Below, in pieces: positions 53,334 to 63,312 of a stretch of DNA of 64,000 nucleotides. Origin of the DNA: JANQGG01 sp964642175 (GTDB lineage Bacteria; Bacteroidota; Chlorobiia; Chlorobiales; Chloroherpetonaceae); assembly GCA_964642175.1 (NCBI GenBank), contig CAZXOK010000004.1, positions 248,001-312,000 of the forward strand, written 5' to 3'. A program made the position numbers and the translations under genes. Position 1 is the stretch's first letter, and the number at the start of each line of letters is the position of its first letter. Below the pieces are notes generated by a model. That model worked only from the letters and a program-made list of their open reading frames with translations, did no database searches and was not told the DNA's origin.

Positions 53334-54377
53334 ATGAACAGGATCATTTTTTTATGCATGGCCTTGTTTTTTGTTTGGTCATGTGCCCAAAGCCGGCCTG
53401 CACAAACCTCACCGGCTTCAGATAAAAAACCTTCATGGCTTCAAGGACAAAGCCAGCGTTTTCCCAATGCATTTTATATAACAGGTGTGGGATCGGGCTA
53501 TACCCGCGCAACAGCTGAAAACAATGCCAGAGCAAACATTGGAAAAGTATTTAAGGTAGATATCAAGTCTAAGACCCGTACGGTAAAAACCGAAACCATT
53601 AAGAATTTAACCCAGTCGCAACTTCGCGAGCAAACCCGCGATCAGATCTACGCCAGCCTGAACAAAACGCTTCAGGGAACCGAAATTCAGGATATCTGGC
53701 AGGAACCTGAATCCGGGCGCTATTTTGCCTTTGCTGTACTCGAACGCGATCTGGCCAGAAGTATTCTCACCGTACGCCTGAAAGAAATTGACAAAACCTT
53801 CGAAACCCAGCGAACACTTTCAAAAACTGCCGATACGCGGTTAAAACAGATCCGCGCTTATGTAGCCTGTAAAACCCTTCTCCAAACCCGGCAGACAATT
53901 AATTCCGACCTTAGGGTGGTTTCTATGGACAACATGGGATTAAAACCACCTTACGATATTGGTAATGAACAAGCAGCAATTGAACAGTTTCTGTATAACG
54001 AGGTTAAACTCGGGGTATTGGCAGCTGCTGGTACGCCCAAAGAAACCACCAAAAAGCTCATGCAACAGATCACCAATAAAGGCTTTGTTGTAAGCGCAAC
54101 TCAGGAAGACAACATAGGTGATTTTGACATTGTTTTTCGTTTAGGACTGGACTTGAACACCCCGGATGAGAAGGTCGACGATTGGTACTACACGGCATGG
54201 TCGCTCAGCCTGAAAGCCCTGGATGCGTCTGAAAATTCAGTTCTGGCCTCTGATGTGGCTGATGGACGTTCAGGCCAGCTAAGCAAGGTCAGGGCTGAAC
54301 AAAAAGCCCGCTTCGATGCCGAAAATAAACTCTCGGCCATTGCCGGCTCGGTGTTATCGGGTGTATTTGGCGATTAA
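53334..54377 (+). CDS. LPP20-family lipoprotein (347 aa)
   Basis: A 347-residue lipoprotein (lipobox VWSC, Cys17). The LPP20 signature follows: KPSWLQGQSQRFPNAFYITGVGSG, then RATAENNARANIGKVFKV (residues about 32-75). The C-terminal portion contains further beta-rich repeats. It closes the plus-strand lipoprotein operon, 14 bases after the COG3014-like gene, and is followed by a terminator. Confidence 0.85.
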   Translation: MNRIIFLCMALFFVWSCAQSRPAQTSPASDKKPSWLQGQSQRFPNAFYITGVGSGYTRATAENNARANIGKVFKVDIKSKTRTVKTETIKNLTQSQLREQTRDQIYASLNKTLQGTEIQDIWQEPESGRYFAFAVLERDLARSILTVRLKEIDKTFETQRTLSKTADTRLKQIRAYVACKTLLQTRQTINSDLRVVSMDNMGLKPPYDIGNEQAAIEQFLYNEVKLGVLAAAGTPKETTKKLMQQITNKGFVVSATQEDNIGDFDIVFRLGLDLNTPDEKVDDWYYTAWSLSLKALDASENSVLASDVADGRSGQLSKVRAEQKARFDAENKLSAIAGSVLSGVFGD

Positions 54378-54399
54378 CCAAACAATCTTTTTCTTTACA

Positions 54400-54424
54400 A
54401 GCCGGTTCATTACCGGCTTTTTTT
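54400..54424 (+). terminator. Rho-independent terminator after lipoprotein operon
   Basis: A perfect 7-base-pair stem (54400-54406 with 54412-54418, loop of five) is followed by a run of seven T. It lies 22 bases past the LPP20 stop and 19 bases before the SMR start. Confidence 0.9.
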
Positions 54425-54443
54425 ATCACTAAGCCTATTTAAA

Positions 54444-54767
54444 ATGAGCTGGGTATATCTAATTGTTGCCATTATTCTGGAAGTGGCCGGAACAACATCC
54501 ATGAAACTCTCCGAAGGATTCAGTAAATTCTGGCCATCCGTTCTAATCTTTGTATTTTACGCATTGAGTTTTACATCACTGACCTTTGCCATGAAAAAAC
54601 TGGAAGTCAGTGTAACCTATGCCGTATGGTCTGGTTTGGGCACCATAATGATCTCATTGATCGGATACTTTTATTTTAAAGATGTCTTTACGCTTCAGAA
54701 AGTGATATCCATTGGATTAATTGTGATCGGGGTTGTAGGTTTAAACCTCAGTAATCAATCAAACTAA
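54444..54767 (+). CDS. SMR-family small multidrug/guanidinium transporter
   Basis: A 107-residue protein with four membrane helices, the size and topology of EmrE/SugE-type small multidrug-resistance transporters. The conserved membrane-embedded glutamate is Glu13 in AIILEVAGTTSMKLS, and the family segment VTYAVWSGLGTI is present. It may export quaternary compounds or guanidinium by proton exchange; the exact substrate is not read from sequence. The gene has a terminator upstream and proB starts 23 bases downstream. Confidence 0.92.
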   Translation: MSWVYLIVAIILEVAGTTSMKLSEGFSKFWPSVLIFVFYALSFTSLTFAMKKLEVSVTYAVWSGLGTIMISLIGYFYFKDVFTLQKVISIGLIVIGVVGLNLSNQSN

Positions 54768-54790
54768 CCTCATTCGGGCATTATCGTTTT

Positions 54791-55876
54791 GTGAAAAACC
54801 TTAAGTACAAAAATATTGTCTTAAAAATCGGGACCAATGTGCTTACAACTTCAGAAGGTCTTTTGGATCAGACCGCTCTGGAAGGATTAGTGGCGCAGCT
54901 TGCCCGTTTAAATGCCCGGGGAGCCCGGCTGGTATTGGTATCGTCAGGAGCCGTTGGGGCTGGCAGGTCTTTGATCTCGTTATCGGAAAAAACCCACCCG
55001 GTTGAAACCCGGCAGGTGCTCTCGTCGATTGGCCAGATCCACCTGATTCATTCGTATAGCACACTCTTTAAAACATATAACCAGCTTTGCGCGCAATTGC
55101 TGGTTACCAAAAGCGACTTTCGCGACCGGCAGCATTTTCTGAATATGAAAACCTGTATTACTGCGCTTCAAAAACAACGCGTGGTACCTGTGATCAACGA
55201 AAATGACGCGGTTGCCGTTACCGAGCTGATGTTTACCGATAATGATGAACTGGCCGGTCTTATCACCTCGATGATCCAAGCCGATGCACTCTTGATCCTG
55301 ACAAATGTTGATGGCGTTTATGATAACCGCGAATCTAGCGACAGCAAAAAACTTCTGAAAGAAATCGATACCAAAAAAACAGATTTCAGGAAGTTTATCT
55401 CTCCTCAGCGCTCCAGTTTTGGACGAGGCGGCATGATCACAAAATGCACCATTGCCCAAAAACTAACCCAGCATGGTATTTCAGTCCACATTGCCAACGG
55501 ACGAACAGAAAAAGTAATTGAAAAAATTGCATCGGGTAAAAAAGTAGGAACACACTTTTTGCCTCACAAACGCACCTCAAGTGTTAAGCAGTGGGTATCG
55601 CATTCCGAAGATCATGCCAAGGGGATTGTTTTTATTAATGATGGTGCATTTTCGGCCCTTTCTTGCCCCGACTATGCGGCCAGCCTTCTGCCGGTTGGTA
55701 TCACAGCTATTGAAGGCAGTTTTAAAAAGGGTGATGTGATCAAAATCAGTTCGGAACATAAAAAAGCCATTGGCTACGGGGTCGCTCAGTACAACTCCGA
55801 AAAAGCCAGAGAGTTGATGGGACAAAAAGCCCAGAAACCTCTCATTCATTACGATTACCTGTATTTAAAATCTTAA
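54791..55876 (+). CDS. proB: Glutamate 5-kinase
   Basis: A 361-residue kinase that phosphorylates glutamate in proline synthesis. The amino-acid-kinase domain starts with IVLKIGTNVLT and includes VLVSSGAVGAG, VINENDAVA and FGRGGMITK. The C-terminal PUA domain (about 270-355) has GIVFINDGA. The start codon is GTG. It is followed by proA after 11 bases, the usual order for the proline pathway. Confidence 0.96.
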   Translation: MKNLKYKNIVLKIGTNVLTTSEGLLDQTALEGLVAQLARLNARGARLVLVSSGAVGAGRSLISLSEKTHPVETRQVLSSIGQIHLIHSYSTLFKTYNQLCAQLLVTKSDFRDRQHFLNMKTCITALQKQRVVPVINENDAVAVTELMFTDNDELAGLITSMIQADALLILTNVDGVYDNRESSDSKKLLKEIDTKKTDFRKFISPQRSSFGRGGMITKCTIAQKLTQHGISVHIANGRTEKVIEKIASGKKVGTHFLPHKRTSSVKQWVSHSEDHAKGIVFINDGAFSALSCPDYAASLLPVGITAIEGSFKKGDVIKISSEHKKAIGYGVAQYNSEKARELMGQKAQKPLIHYDYLYLKS

Positions 55877-55887
55877 CTCACCAGATT

Positions 55888-57150
55888 ATGATCAACGAAA
55901 AAGAGATACTTGAACAGATTCAGGCAACCGTGGAAGCCAGCAGGAAAACAGCCTTGCTTGAAGAATCGGATATAAATGCTGTTTTGCTGAATCTTGCTGA
56001 TGAAGCCGAAGCCAATACATCATTTATCTTAAAAGAAAATCAGAAAGATCTGGATCGGATGCCTGCAGACGATCCTAAGTACGATCGTTTAAAGCTTACG
56101 GAAAAACGCATCAAAGATATTGCCGGCGATCTTAGAAATGTGGCCTCTCTCTCTTCCCCGCTATACAAAGTGCTGGAAGAGCGAACATTAAAAAGCGGTC
56201 TGGAGCTTCAAAAACTTACCGTACCATTGGGTGTAATCGGGATTATTTACGAGTCGCGTCCAAATGTCACATTCGATGTATTCTCTTTGTGTTTAAAATC
56301 GGGAAATGCCACGGTATTAAAAGGCGGTAGCGACGCACATTATTCCAACCTGGCCATTGTATCAATTATTCATAAGGTTCTTGAAAAGCATCATTTACCA
56401 ACATCCATACTCTATCTTCTGCCCAGTGAGCGTCAGGCCGCCGGTGTATTGCTGGATGCCGTTGGATTGGTTGATATAATCATTCCAAGGGGAAGCCAAC
56501 AACTCATTAACTATGTGCGCGAGCATGCTAAAGTACCCGTTATTGAAACCGGTGCCGGTATTGTTCACACCTATGTTGATATAAGCGCCGACCTGAAAAA
56601 GGCTACCGATATTGTTTGTAACGCCAAAACCCGCAGGCCAAGTGTATGCAATGCCCTGGATACGTTGCTGATCCATGAAGATCGTCTCAGCGATCTCAAC
56701 CATATCTGCCAGCCATTGATAGAGCATAAGGTTATTTTGTATGCCGATGAAAAAGCCTATGCAGCGTTAAAAGGTCATTACACAGAAAATTTATTGAACC
56801 AGGCCAAAACCGAAGATTTTGGCACGGAATTTTTATCGCTGAAACTTTCAATAAAAGTGGTGTCTTCGCTGGGTGAAGCTTTGGATCATATTGCCTGTTA
56901 CAGCTCAAAACACAGTGAAGCCATTGTGGCTGAAAACCAACAAACCACAGACTTGTTTTTAAAAAGTGTGGATGCCGCTGTGGTTTATGCCAACACCTCA
57001 ACAGCCTTTACTGATGGTGCGCAGTTTGGTCTGGGAGCCGAAATTGGAATCAGTACCCAGAAACTTCATGCCCGTGGCCCAATGGCGCTTGGCGAGCTGA
57101 CAAGTTATAAATGGGTATTAAGAGGACATGGCGAAATTAGGCCGGCTTAA
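55888..57150 (+). CDS. proA: Gamma-glutamyl phosphate reductase
   Basis: A 420-residue NADPH-dependent reductase that acts on the ProB product to give glutamate 5-semialdehyde. The aldehyde-dehydrogenase-like fold shows VPLGVIGIIYESRPNVTFDV, VLKGGSDAHYSN, the catalytic Cys in SVCNALDTLLIH, and DGAQFGLGAEIGISTQKLHARGP. Length is normal. It closes the proBA pair. Confidence 0.97.
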   Translation: MINEKEILEQIQATVEASRKTALLEESDINAVLLNLADEAEANTSFILKENQKDLDRMPADDPKYDRLKLTEKRIKDIAGDLRNVASLSSPLYKVLEERTLKSGLELQKLTVPLGVIGIIYESRPNVTFDVFSLCLKSGNATVLKGGSDAHYSNLAIVSIIHKVLEKHHLPTSILYLLPSERQAAGVLLDAVGLVDIIIPRGSQQLINYVREHAKVPVIETGAGIVHTYVDISADLKKATDIVCNAKTRRPSVCNALDTLLIHEDRLSDLNHICQPLIEHKVILYADEKAYAALKGHYTENLLNQAKTEDFGTEFLSLKLSIKVVSSLGEALDHIACYSSKHSEAIVAENQQTTDLFLKSVDAAVVYANTSTAFTDGAQFGLGAEIGISTQKLHARGPMALGELTSYKWVLRGHGEIRPA

Positions 57151-57320
57151 ACCCAGGCGGTAGATTAGTTAAAACCATTTAGTGGAACTATCGTTAAATT
57201 AATCACATTTAAGCTTAAGACCAGATTAAGAACATTAGCCCAAGTTAGCCTGATCAAACAGAAAAAAAACTTTATAAATGATATTGACCTGAATCTACTG
57301 ATTCTAAAAAATACCTGTCT

Positions 57321-58781
57321 ATGAAGGCTTTCTTTAAAAAGTCGAGTGCTTTATGCATCTGCCTCGTTTTTTTTGGCGCTGCTTACGGTTGCAAATCAGA
57401 ACCAAATAAAGATGATCAGGGACTGAACAGACCTGAACCTGTTCAGATTGATCTTGCTCAAATTAAAGAGCGGGGTAAAATTAAAGCAATCACCACATAC
57501 TCTTCCACCTCCTATTTCATCTACAAAGGTCAACCAATGGGATTTGAATACGAACTCCTGGTTGATTTAGCCGAACACCTCGATTTGGATCTTGAAATAG
57601 TTCTTGCCGAAGATCTTGATGACCTGACCGGTATGCTTAATTCGGGTGAAGGCGATCTAATAGCCTTTGGTTTAACCATAACACAGCCCCGAAAAGAGCA
57701 GGTCAATTTTACAAAGCACTATACAACTACACGCCAGGTATTGGTTCAGCGAATGCCGGAAAACTGGCATCGTTTAAAGTATCATCATATAGAATCTATG
57801 TTGATTCGCAACCAAATCGAATTAATTGGCAAACCGGTCTATGTCCGTAAAAACACGTCGTATTACGAAAGGTTGATTAATCTTTCCAATGAAATCGGGG
57901 GCGATATCGACATTATCCCTGTACCGGGAAACACCGAAACCGAGGAGCTGATAAGAAAAGTTTCGGATGGTGAAATTGACTACACCATTGCCGACCAGCA
58001 CATAGCCCAAATCAATCAAACATACTATAGAAATCTGGATGTAAAAACACCGGTAAGTTTCCCGCAGCGAATTGCCTGGGCGGTTCGAAAAAATTCACCG
58101 GAGCTACTGGAAGCCGTTAACGAGTGGATTGTGAAAATCAAACGCAAACCCTATTACAATATTGTCTTTAATAAATACTTTAAAAACCGCTCGGCATACA
58201 GCAAGCGGGTTAAAAGTCCGTTTTACTCCAAGAATGGCGGCAATATTTCCCAATATGATGATTTGATTAAAACTTACGCCAGGGAGTTGAACTGGGATTG
58301 GCGTCTTCTTGCTTCTATGATCTACCAGGAATCTCGTTTTAATCCAGATGCCACCAGTTGGATGGGCGCACGCGGGCTTATGCAAGTAATGCCGGCAACT
58401 GCCGAACTCTTTGGTTATAAAGCCTCTCTTGAGCGACCCGAGGTTAACCTCAAAGCCGGTATTACCTATATTAAATTCCTTAAACGTCTCTGGAAAGATA
58501 TTCCCGACTCCACCGAACGCCAAAAGTTTATCCTGGCTTCTTACAATGTTGGACAGGGTCATGTAATGGATGCAAGACGCCTGGCCGAAAAACATGGCAA
58601 AGATCCAGATATATGGACCGATAATGTCGAAAACTTAATTCTGGCAAAGTCGGAGCCGGCATTTTATAACGATCCTGTTGTAAAACATGGTTACTGCCGT
58701 GGCCAGGAACCTTATGATTACGTGCGTGATATCCTGGAGCGTTACGAACTATATACGAAAGTTCTTGAAGCAGATGCCTGA
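57321..58781 (+). CDS. mltF: Membrane-bound lytic murein transglycosylase MltF
   Basis: A 486-residue lipoprotein (lipobox AAYGC, Cys24) with two domains. A periplasmic SBP-3-type substrate-binding domain (about 45-295) is followed by a SLT lysozyme-like domain (about 310-475). The catalytic glutamate is Glu337 in YQESRFNPDA, followed by GARGLMQVMP. This architecture is that of MltF, which cleaves peptidoglycan glycan strands and may sense a ligand. It stands alone, with about 170 bases before it and 150 after it. Confidence 0.95.
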   Translation: MKAFFKKSSALCICLVFFGAAYGCKSEPNKDDQGLNRPEPVQIDLAQIKERGKIKAITTYSSTSYFIYKGQPMGFEYELLVDLAEHLDLDLEIVLAEDLDDLTGMLNSGEGDLIAFGLTITQPRKEQVNFTKHYTTTRQVLVQRMPENWHRLKYHHIESMLIRNQIELIGKPVYVRKNTSYYERLINLSNEIGGDIDIIPVPGNTETEELIRKVSDGEIDYTIADQHIAQINQTYYRNLDVKTPVSFPQRIAWAVRKNSPELLEAVNEWIVKIKRKPYYNIVFNKYFKNRSAYSKRVKSPFYSKNGGNISQYDDLIKTYARELNWDWRLLASMIYQESRFNPDATSWMGARGLMQVMPATAELFGYKASLERPEVNLKAGITYIKFLKRLWKDIPDSTERQKFILASYNVGQGHVMDARRLAEKHGKDPDIWTDNVENLILAKSEPAFYNDPVVKHGYCRGQEPYDYVRDILERYELYTKVLEADA

Positions 58782-58930
58782 CTTTGTTAGGTTTGCCGAA
58801 CTTACTTTGCTTATTTTATATTGTAATAAGCGCTTTTCTTTTCATCCATCAGCAAACCTTTATTTCCTTCATGATGTTAATAAGAGCTGAAGATATCAAC
58901 GTTTTTTGATCAACTTTATACATTACTGCC

Positions 58931-61900
58931 ATGTCTCAAACTCTTGAATTCCCCCAGGGTTACTATCGTTTTCCGGCTTTACATAAAAACACAGTTGTTT
59001 TTGTATCTGAAGATGATTTATGGAAAACCACGTTAGACGGCAGGCCTGCCACACGCCTGACTTCAGGCCTGGGCCAATGCTCGTATCCTGCCATCTCCGA
59101 AGACGGCCTGCAAATTGCTTTTATTGGACGTGATGAAGGTGAGCCCGAAGTTTTTGTAATGCCGGTACAAGGAGGTTCTCCTAAGCGTATCACCTATCTG
59201 GGTGCAACAGACACAAGGATTCTGGGCTGGCAAAATAACGAGATTGTATTTACCACAAACGCCAGGCAGGCGTTTGCCAAGTTCCTTGAACCTCATACGA
59301 TCAAACCAGGTGAAGCCTATCCCAAGTCACTCAATATCGGGCATGGTATGTCTATATTATTTCATAAAAACATAACAGCTCTGGGAAGGAACTCGGTCGA
59401 TGCTGCAAGGTGGAAACGTTACCGTGGGGGTACGGCAGGTGAAATATGGGTTGATATTTCAGGAAATGGAAAATATGAACTTGTTAGCTGCAAATTTGGT
59501 GTAAAAGGCAATTTTGTCAGTCCTGTTATTATTGAACACAACAACAACACGAGTTTATATTTTGTCAGTGATCATGATGGGATTGCCAATATCTATTCAA
59601 CAACACTTAAAGGTACAGACCTCAAACAGCACACATTCCATACCGATTTTTATGTGCGGCATCCCAAAAAAGACAGTTCAGGCCTCAACAAGTTGGTCTA
59701 TCACGCTGGTGGCGACCTTTATGTATTGGATTGCCAAACAGACGAAACCCATAAGCTGAATTTTGATTACCTGAGCCCAAAAACCCAGCTCAACCAAAAA
59801 TTTGTCCCCGCAGCCAAGTATCTTGAAACGTACGAACCACACCCATATAAAAACGAGCTGGTCATCAATGCGAGAGGTAAAACATACATAACGGGTTTTA
59901 AATCAAGTCCGGTTATGCAATTGGGCCTGTCTGCAAAACCCCGCTACCGGATGGTAACATATTTATCTGATGGCGAACACCTGTGCATGGTTTCCGATGA
60001 GAGCGGCGTGGAAAAAATTGAAGTCTATTCGCTTCAAAATGAAAAAATATGGGGCTCAGGTTCGGTTGATCTGGGCATAGTCCAAGCCATTTACCCTTCA
60101 CCAAAAAATAAAAAGATCCTGGTTGCCACCAACCGCAACAAACTTCATTGCTTCGATATTGAAAGCTCTGAACACGCAATTGTGGCTGCGAATGATTTTG
60201 CAAGCATTACACAATGTTGCTGGTCGCCTGATGGCCGTTATATCGCATTTATAAATGCCATTTCAAATGATCAGCACGAAATCAGTATCCTTGATACCAA
60301 AACCAATGCCACACATACGGTGACCAAGGCCATCTTAAGTGATTTTTCTCCATCATTTGATCCAACCGGCAGGTATTTATTTTTCCTGAGCCGACGGATT
60401 TTTGACCCGGTTTATGACAATCTTCATTTTGATCTGAACTTCCCGTACGGAGTTAAACCCTACCTGATCACCCTTCAAAAAGATTTGGTATCACCATTTT
60501 TCTCAGAAGCTGCCAGCCGAAAAAAAACGACTGGTTCTAAAAAGAAACCCGAAGAAAAAGAAATTGACTTTGATGGCATTCAAGATAGAATCCTGGCTGT
60601 ACCGGTTGCGGAAAAACGCTATTTTGGACTGGTTGCCGGCAAGGATAAACTTTACCTTGCTCACAGACCTATTAAGGGTGCCTTGAGCTCGCCAAAATCA
60701 CCTTTCAAAAAAGATGCGATTTTAGAAAGTTTTAACCTGCAAACCCAAAAGACAGATGTTATTACCCGATCTTTAACCTCCTTTACACTTTCCGGTGATG
60801 GTGGTGTTTTGGTTTATCGTTCGGGCAATCAACTGCATTACAGCCCTGTTGAATCAAATTTATTTGAAGAGATCCCCCTTAACAAGGTATCGGTACATGT
60901 TCAGCCTCGGGAGGAATGGAAACAAATGGCCCAGGAAGCTTGGCGGCTTCAACTGGAACATTTCTGGAGAGAAGATATGGCAGGTACCGATTGGGAAGGC
61001 ATGTTTGAGCGTTATGCGCCTTTGCTGGATCGCCTGGGATCACGCGCTGAATTTTCTGATTTCATGTGGGAGTTACAAGGCGAACTGGGCACCTCTCATT
61101 GTTACGAGTACGGCGGGGATTACCGGCCTTCTCCGGCCTATATCATCGGGCAACTTGGGGCTACGTTTTCTTATCACAAAAAAAAGCAGGCCTATCAAAT
61201 CCAGAGTATGCCCGAGGGTGATCCATGGGATAGCCGCTCCCCATTAAAATCCCCCGGATGCAATCTTAAAACAGGAGATTTAATCTATGGTATAAATGGG
61301 CAGAAAGTCTCCGCGGATAAACCATTAGAAGCCCATTTAATGAACTTCGCCGGCAAAGAAATCATGCTTAAAACCGGTACGTTGAAATCAAAGCAAAAGC
61401 GTGATGTTCGGCTGAGAACCCTGGGTAATGATCGACCGCTTTATTACAGGCACTGGGTCAATCAGAACCTCGCCTATGTGCATAAAGTGTCTAAAGGAAA
61501 AGTTGGCTATGTTCATATCCCAAATATGGGCCCGGATGGGTATGCTGAATTTTTCAGGCTGTACTTACGGGAATATGTACGCCAGGGATTGATAGTGGAT
61601 GTCCGTTATAATGGAGGTGGGCACGTTTCGCAGCTGATCCTGGAAAAACTGGCGCGTAAACGTTTAGGATACGATGTCCAGCGCTGGTCCAGCCAACCAG
61701 ATCCTTACCCGTCTTATTCAGTTTCGGGACCAATTGTTGGCCTGACAAATGAGTATGCCGGATCAGACGGTGATATTTTCAGTCATTCCTTCAAAATGTT
61801 AGGTATCGGTAAGCTGGTAGGAAAACGCACCTGGGGTGGGGTGATTGGTATAAATCCCAAATACCGCTTAGCTGATGGCACCATCACAACCCAGCCTGAG

Positions 61901-62086
61901 TATTCTTTTTGGTTTAATGATGTAGCATGGAATGTTGAAAATTATGGGGCCGATCCAGACATTTATGTTGAAATTGCCCCGCAAGACTATGCCAAAGCCA
62001 AAGATCCGCAACTTGATAAGGCACTCAAAGAAGTAATGGACAAACTTAAAGGCCACAAGCCAAAATTCCCTACCCTTGAATATTAA
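58931..62086 (+). CDS. Tricorn-like S41 protease
   Basis: A 1051-residue protein of the tricorn protease family. N-terminal beta-propeller repeats (about 40-560) with tricorn-type SEDGLQIAFIGRDEGEP motifs precede the S41-type peptidase with an embedded PDZ domain. Candidate catalytic residues match the archaeal tricorn positions: His723 (GTSHCYEYG), Ser945 (NEYAGSDGD) and Glu1003 (NVENYGADPD). There is no signal peptide, so a cytoplasmic location is likely, consistent with tricorn, which processes peptides produced by other proteases. Length is typical. No operon partner is close. Confidence 0.95.
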   Translation: MSQTLEFPQGYYRFPALHKNTVVFVSEDDLWKTTLDGRPATRLTSGLGQCSYPAISEDGLQIAFIGRDEGEPEVFVMPVQGGSPKRITYLGATDTRILGWQNNEIVFTTNARQAFAKFLEPHTIKPGEAYPKSLNIGHGMSILFHKNITALGRNSVDAARWKRYRGGTAGEIWVDISGNGKYELVSCKFGVKGNFVSPVIIEHNNNTSLYFVSDHDGIANIYSTTLKGTDLKQHTFHTDFYVRHPKKDSSGLNKLVYHAGGDLYVLDCQTDETHKLNFDYLSPKTQLNQKFVPAAKYLETYEPHPYKNELVINARGKTYITGFKSSPVMQLGLSAKPRYRMVTYLSDGEHLCMVSDESGVEKIEVYSLQNEKIWGSGSVDLGIVQAIYPSPKNKKILVATNRNKLHCFDIESSEHAIVAANDFASITQCCWSPDGRYIAFINAISNDQHEISILDTKTNATHTVTKAILSDFSPSFDPTGRYLFFLSRRIFDPVYDNLHFDLNFPYGVKPYLITLQKDLVSPFFSEAASRKKTTGSKKKPEEKEIDFDGIQDRILAVPVAEKRYFGLVAGKDKLYLAHRPIKGALSSPKSPFKKDAILESFNLQTQKTDVITRSLTSFTLSGDGGVLVYRSGNQLHYSPVESNLFEEIPLNKVSVHVQPREEWKQMAQEAWRLQLEHFWREDMAGTDWEGMFERYAPLLDRLGSRAEFSDFMWELQGELGTSHCYEYGGDYRPSPAYIIGQLGATFSYHKKKQAYQIQSMPEGDPWDSRSPLKSPGCNLKTGDLIYGINGQKVSADKPLEAHLMNFAGKEIMLKTGTLKSKQKRDVRLRTLGNDRPLYYRHWVNQNLAYVHKVSKGKVGYVHIPNMGPDGYAEFFRLYLREYVRQGLIVDVRYNGGGHVSQLILEKLARKRLGYDVQRWSSQPDPYPSYSVSGPIVGLTNEYAGSDGDIFSHSFKMLGIGKLVGKRTWGGVIGINPKYRLADGTITTQPEYSFWFNDVAWNVENYGADPDIYVEIAPQDYAKAKDPQLDKALKEVMDKLKGHKPKFPTLEY

Positions 62087-62237
62087 GCCAGTGAAGTTTT
62101 GGTGTGACCTGCATCAATGGGAGATGCTGGATATGAAACAATTTTCAGTATCTTCCTTACAACTATACATTCGCGGAATAAACAATCCTTAACGATGTAT
62201 CACACAAAATGTAACCTCCAGTTAAAATAACCCGGAT

Positions 62238-63296
62238 ATGACAAAATTATTATACACAGTCTGCCTTGTTTGTTTCGGACTCTTATTTTTACAGCACGAA
62301 ACATTGCAAGCTCAATCCAGATCAGATCTTCAAAATGTAGTTGGCTTTCGTGAGTATCAAAAAGCCAATGAATTAGTTTCGTTAGGTAAACTCAGTCAAG
62401 CTATTACTTATCTCAATAAAGCTGTACGGAAAAATCCTCGTTTCGCCGAGGCCTATAATTTCAGAGGAGTTGTTCGTAAAAACCTGGGACAAACCAAACA
62501 ATCTATTTACGATTTTGGTAAAGCAATTAAGATTGAACCAAAAAACAGTGCGGCTTATAACAATCGCGGAATATCGTATTTTTTGTTAGGTAACTTTCCA
62601 AAAGCTTTAAGTGATTTCAACTCTGCTCTGGCCAACGATAAAACCAACAGTGATATCTGGGCCAATCGTGCAAGAACACTCTCAGCAATGGGTGATACAA
62701 AAGAAGCCATTAAAAGCTATACGCAGGCTATAGGTAAAGAAGCTTATGATGCCGAGCTTTATAAGAAACGAGGCGACTTGTATTTTAAACTGGGGTTTTT
62801 CGGCGATGCTCTCGCTGATTTTGAAAAGGCCATTGATCTAAATCCGAATTATGCCTCCTGTTACATCAGCCGTTCTAAGGTTCATTTAAGAATCTCGATG
62901 TTCTCTGAAGCCCTGGATGATGTGAATAAAGCCATCGACCTTATACCAAGTAATCCCGAAGGGTATTATCAACGCGGCAGGATCTTGTTGCATCGGCAGG
63001 GGTATGATCAAGCCATTCGAAATTTTGACATGGCCCTGAAATATGATCCCAGAATGTCTGTAGCATATCATTACAGAGGTGTGGCCAATGACAGCTTAAA
63101 ACAATACCAGAAAAGTGTTCAGGATTACACCAATGCCATAAAACTTGATGAGCAACTATGGGATAGCTATTACAACAGAGGGTTAGCATACCTGAACTTG
63201 AATCAGAACCTGAATGCAAAGGAAGATCTAAAACGGGCTTTAAAGTTAAATCCTTCACTTTATGAAGCACGCAAAGTGCTGAGTTCTTTGCAATAG
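62238..63296 (+). CDS. Exported TPR-repeat protein
   Basis: A 352-residue protein with a signal peptide (about 1-25) followed by a near-continuous array of about nine tetratricopeptide repeats from residue 35 to the end, with typical AYNNRGISYFLLGNFPKALSDF patterns. TPR arrays of this type form superhelical scaffolds for protein binding; no enzymatic domain is present. The location is probably periplasmic. It stands between the tricorn gene and a minus-strand barrel-like gene. No further function can be read. Confidence 0.85.
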   Translation: MTKLLYTVCLVCFGLLFLQHETLQAQSRSDLQNVVGFREYQKANELVSLGKLSQAITYLNKAVRKNPRFAEAYNFRGVVRKNLGQTKQSIYDFGKAIKIEPKNSAAYNNRGISYFLLGNFPKALSDFNSALANDKTNSDIWANRARTLSAMGDTKEAIKSYTQAIGKEAYDAELYKKRGDLYFKLGFFGDALADFEKAIDLNPNYASCYISRSKVHLRISMFSEALDDVNKAIDLIPSNPEGYYQRGRILLHRQGYDQAIRNFDMALKYDPRMSVAYHYRGVANDSLKQYQKSVQDYTNAIKLDEQLWDSYYNRGLAYLNLNQNLNAKEDLKRALKLNPSLYEARKVLSSLQ

Positions 63297-63312
63297 ATCT
63301 GTTTTCAAACAG

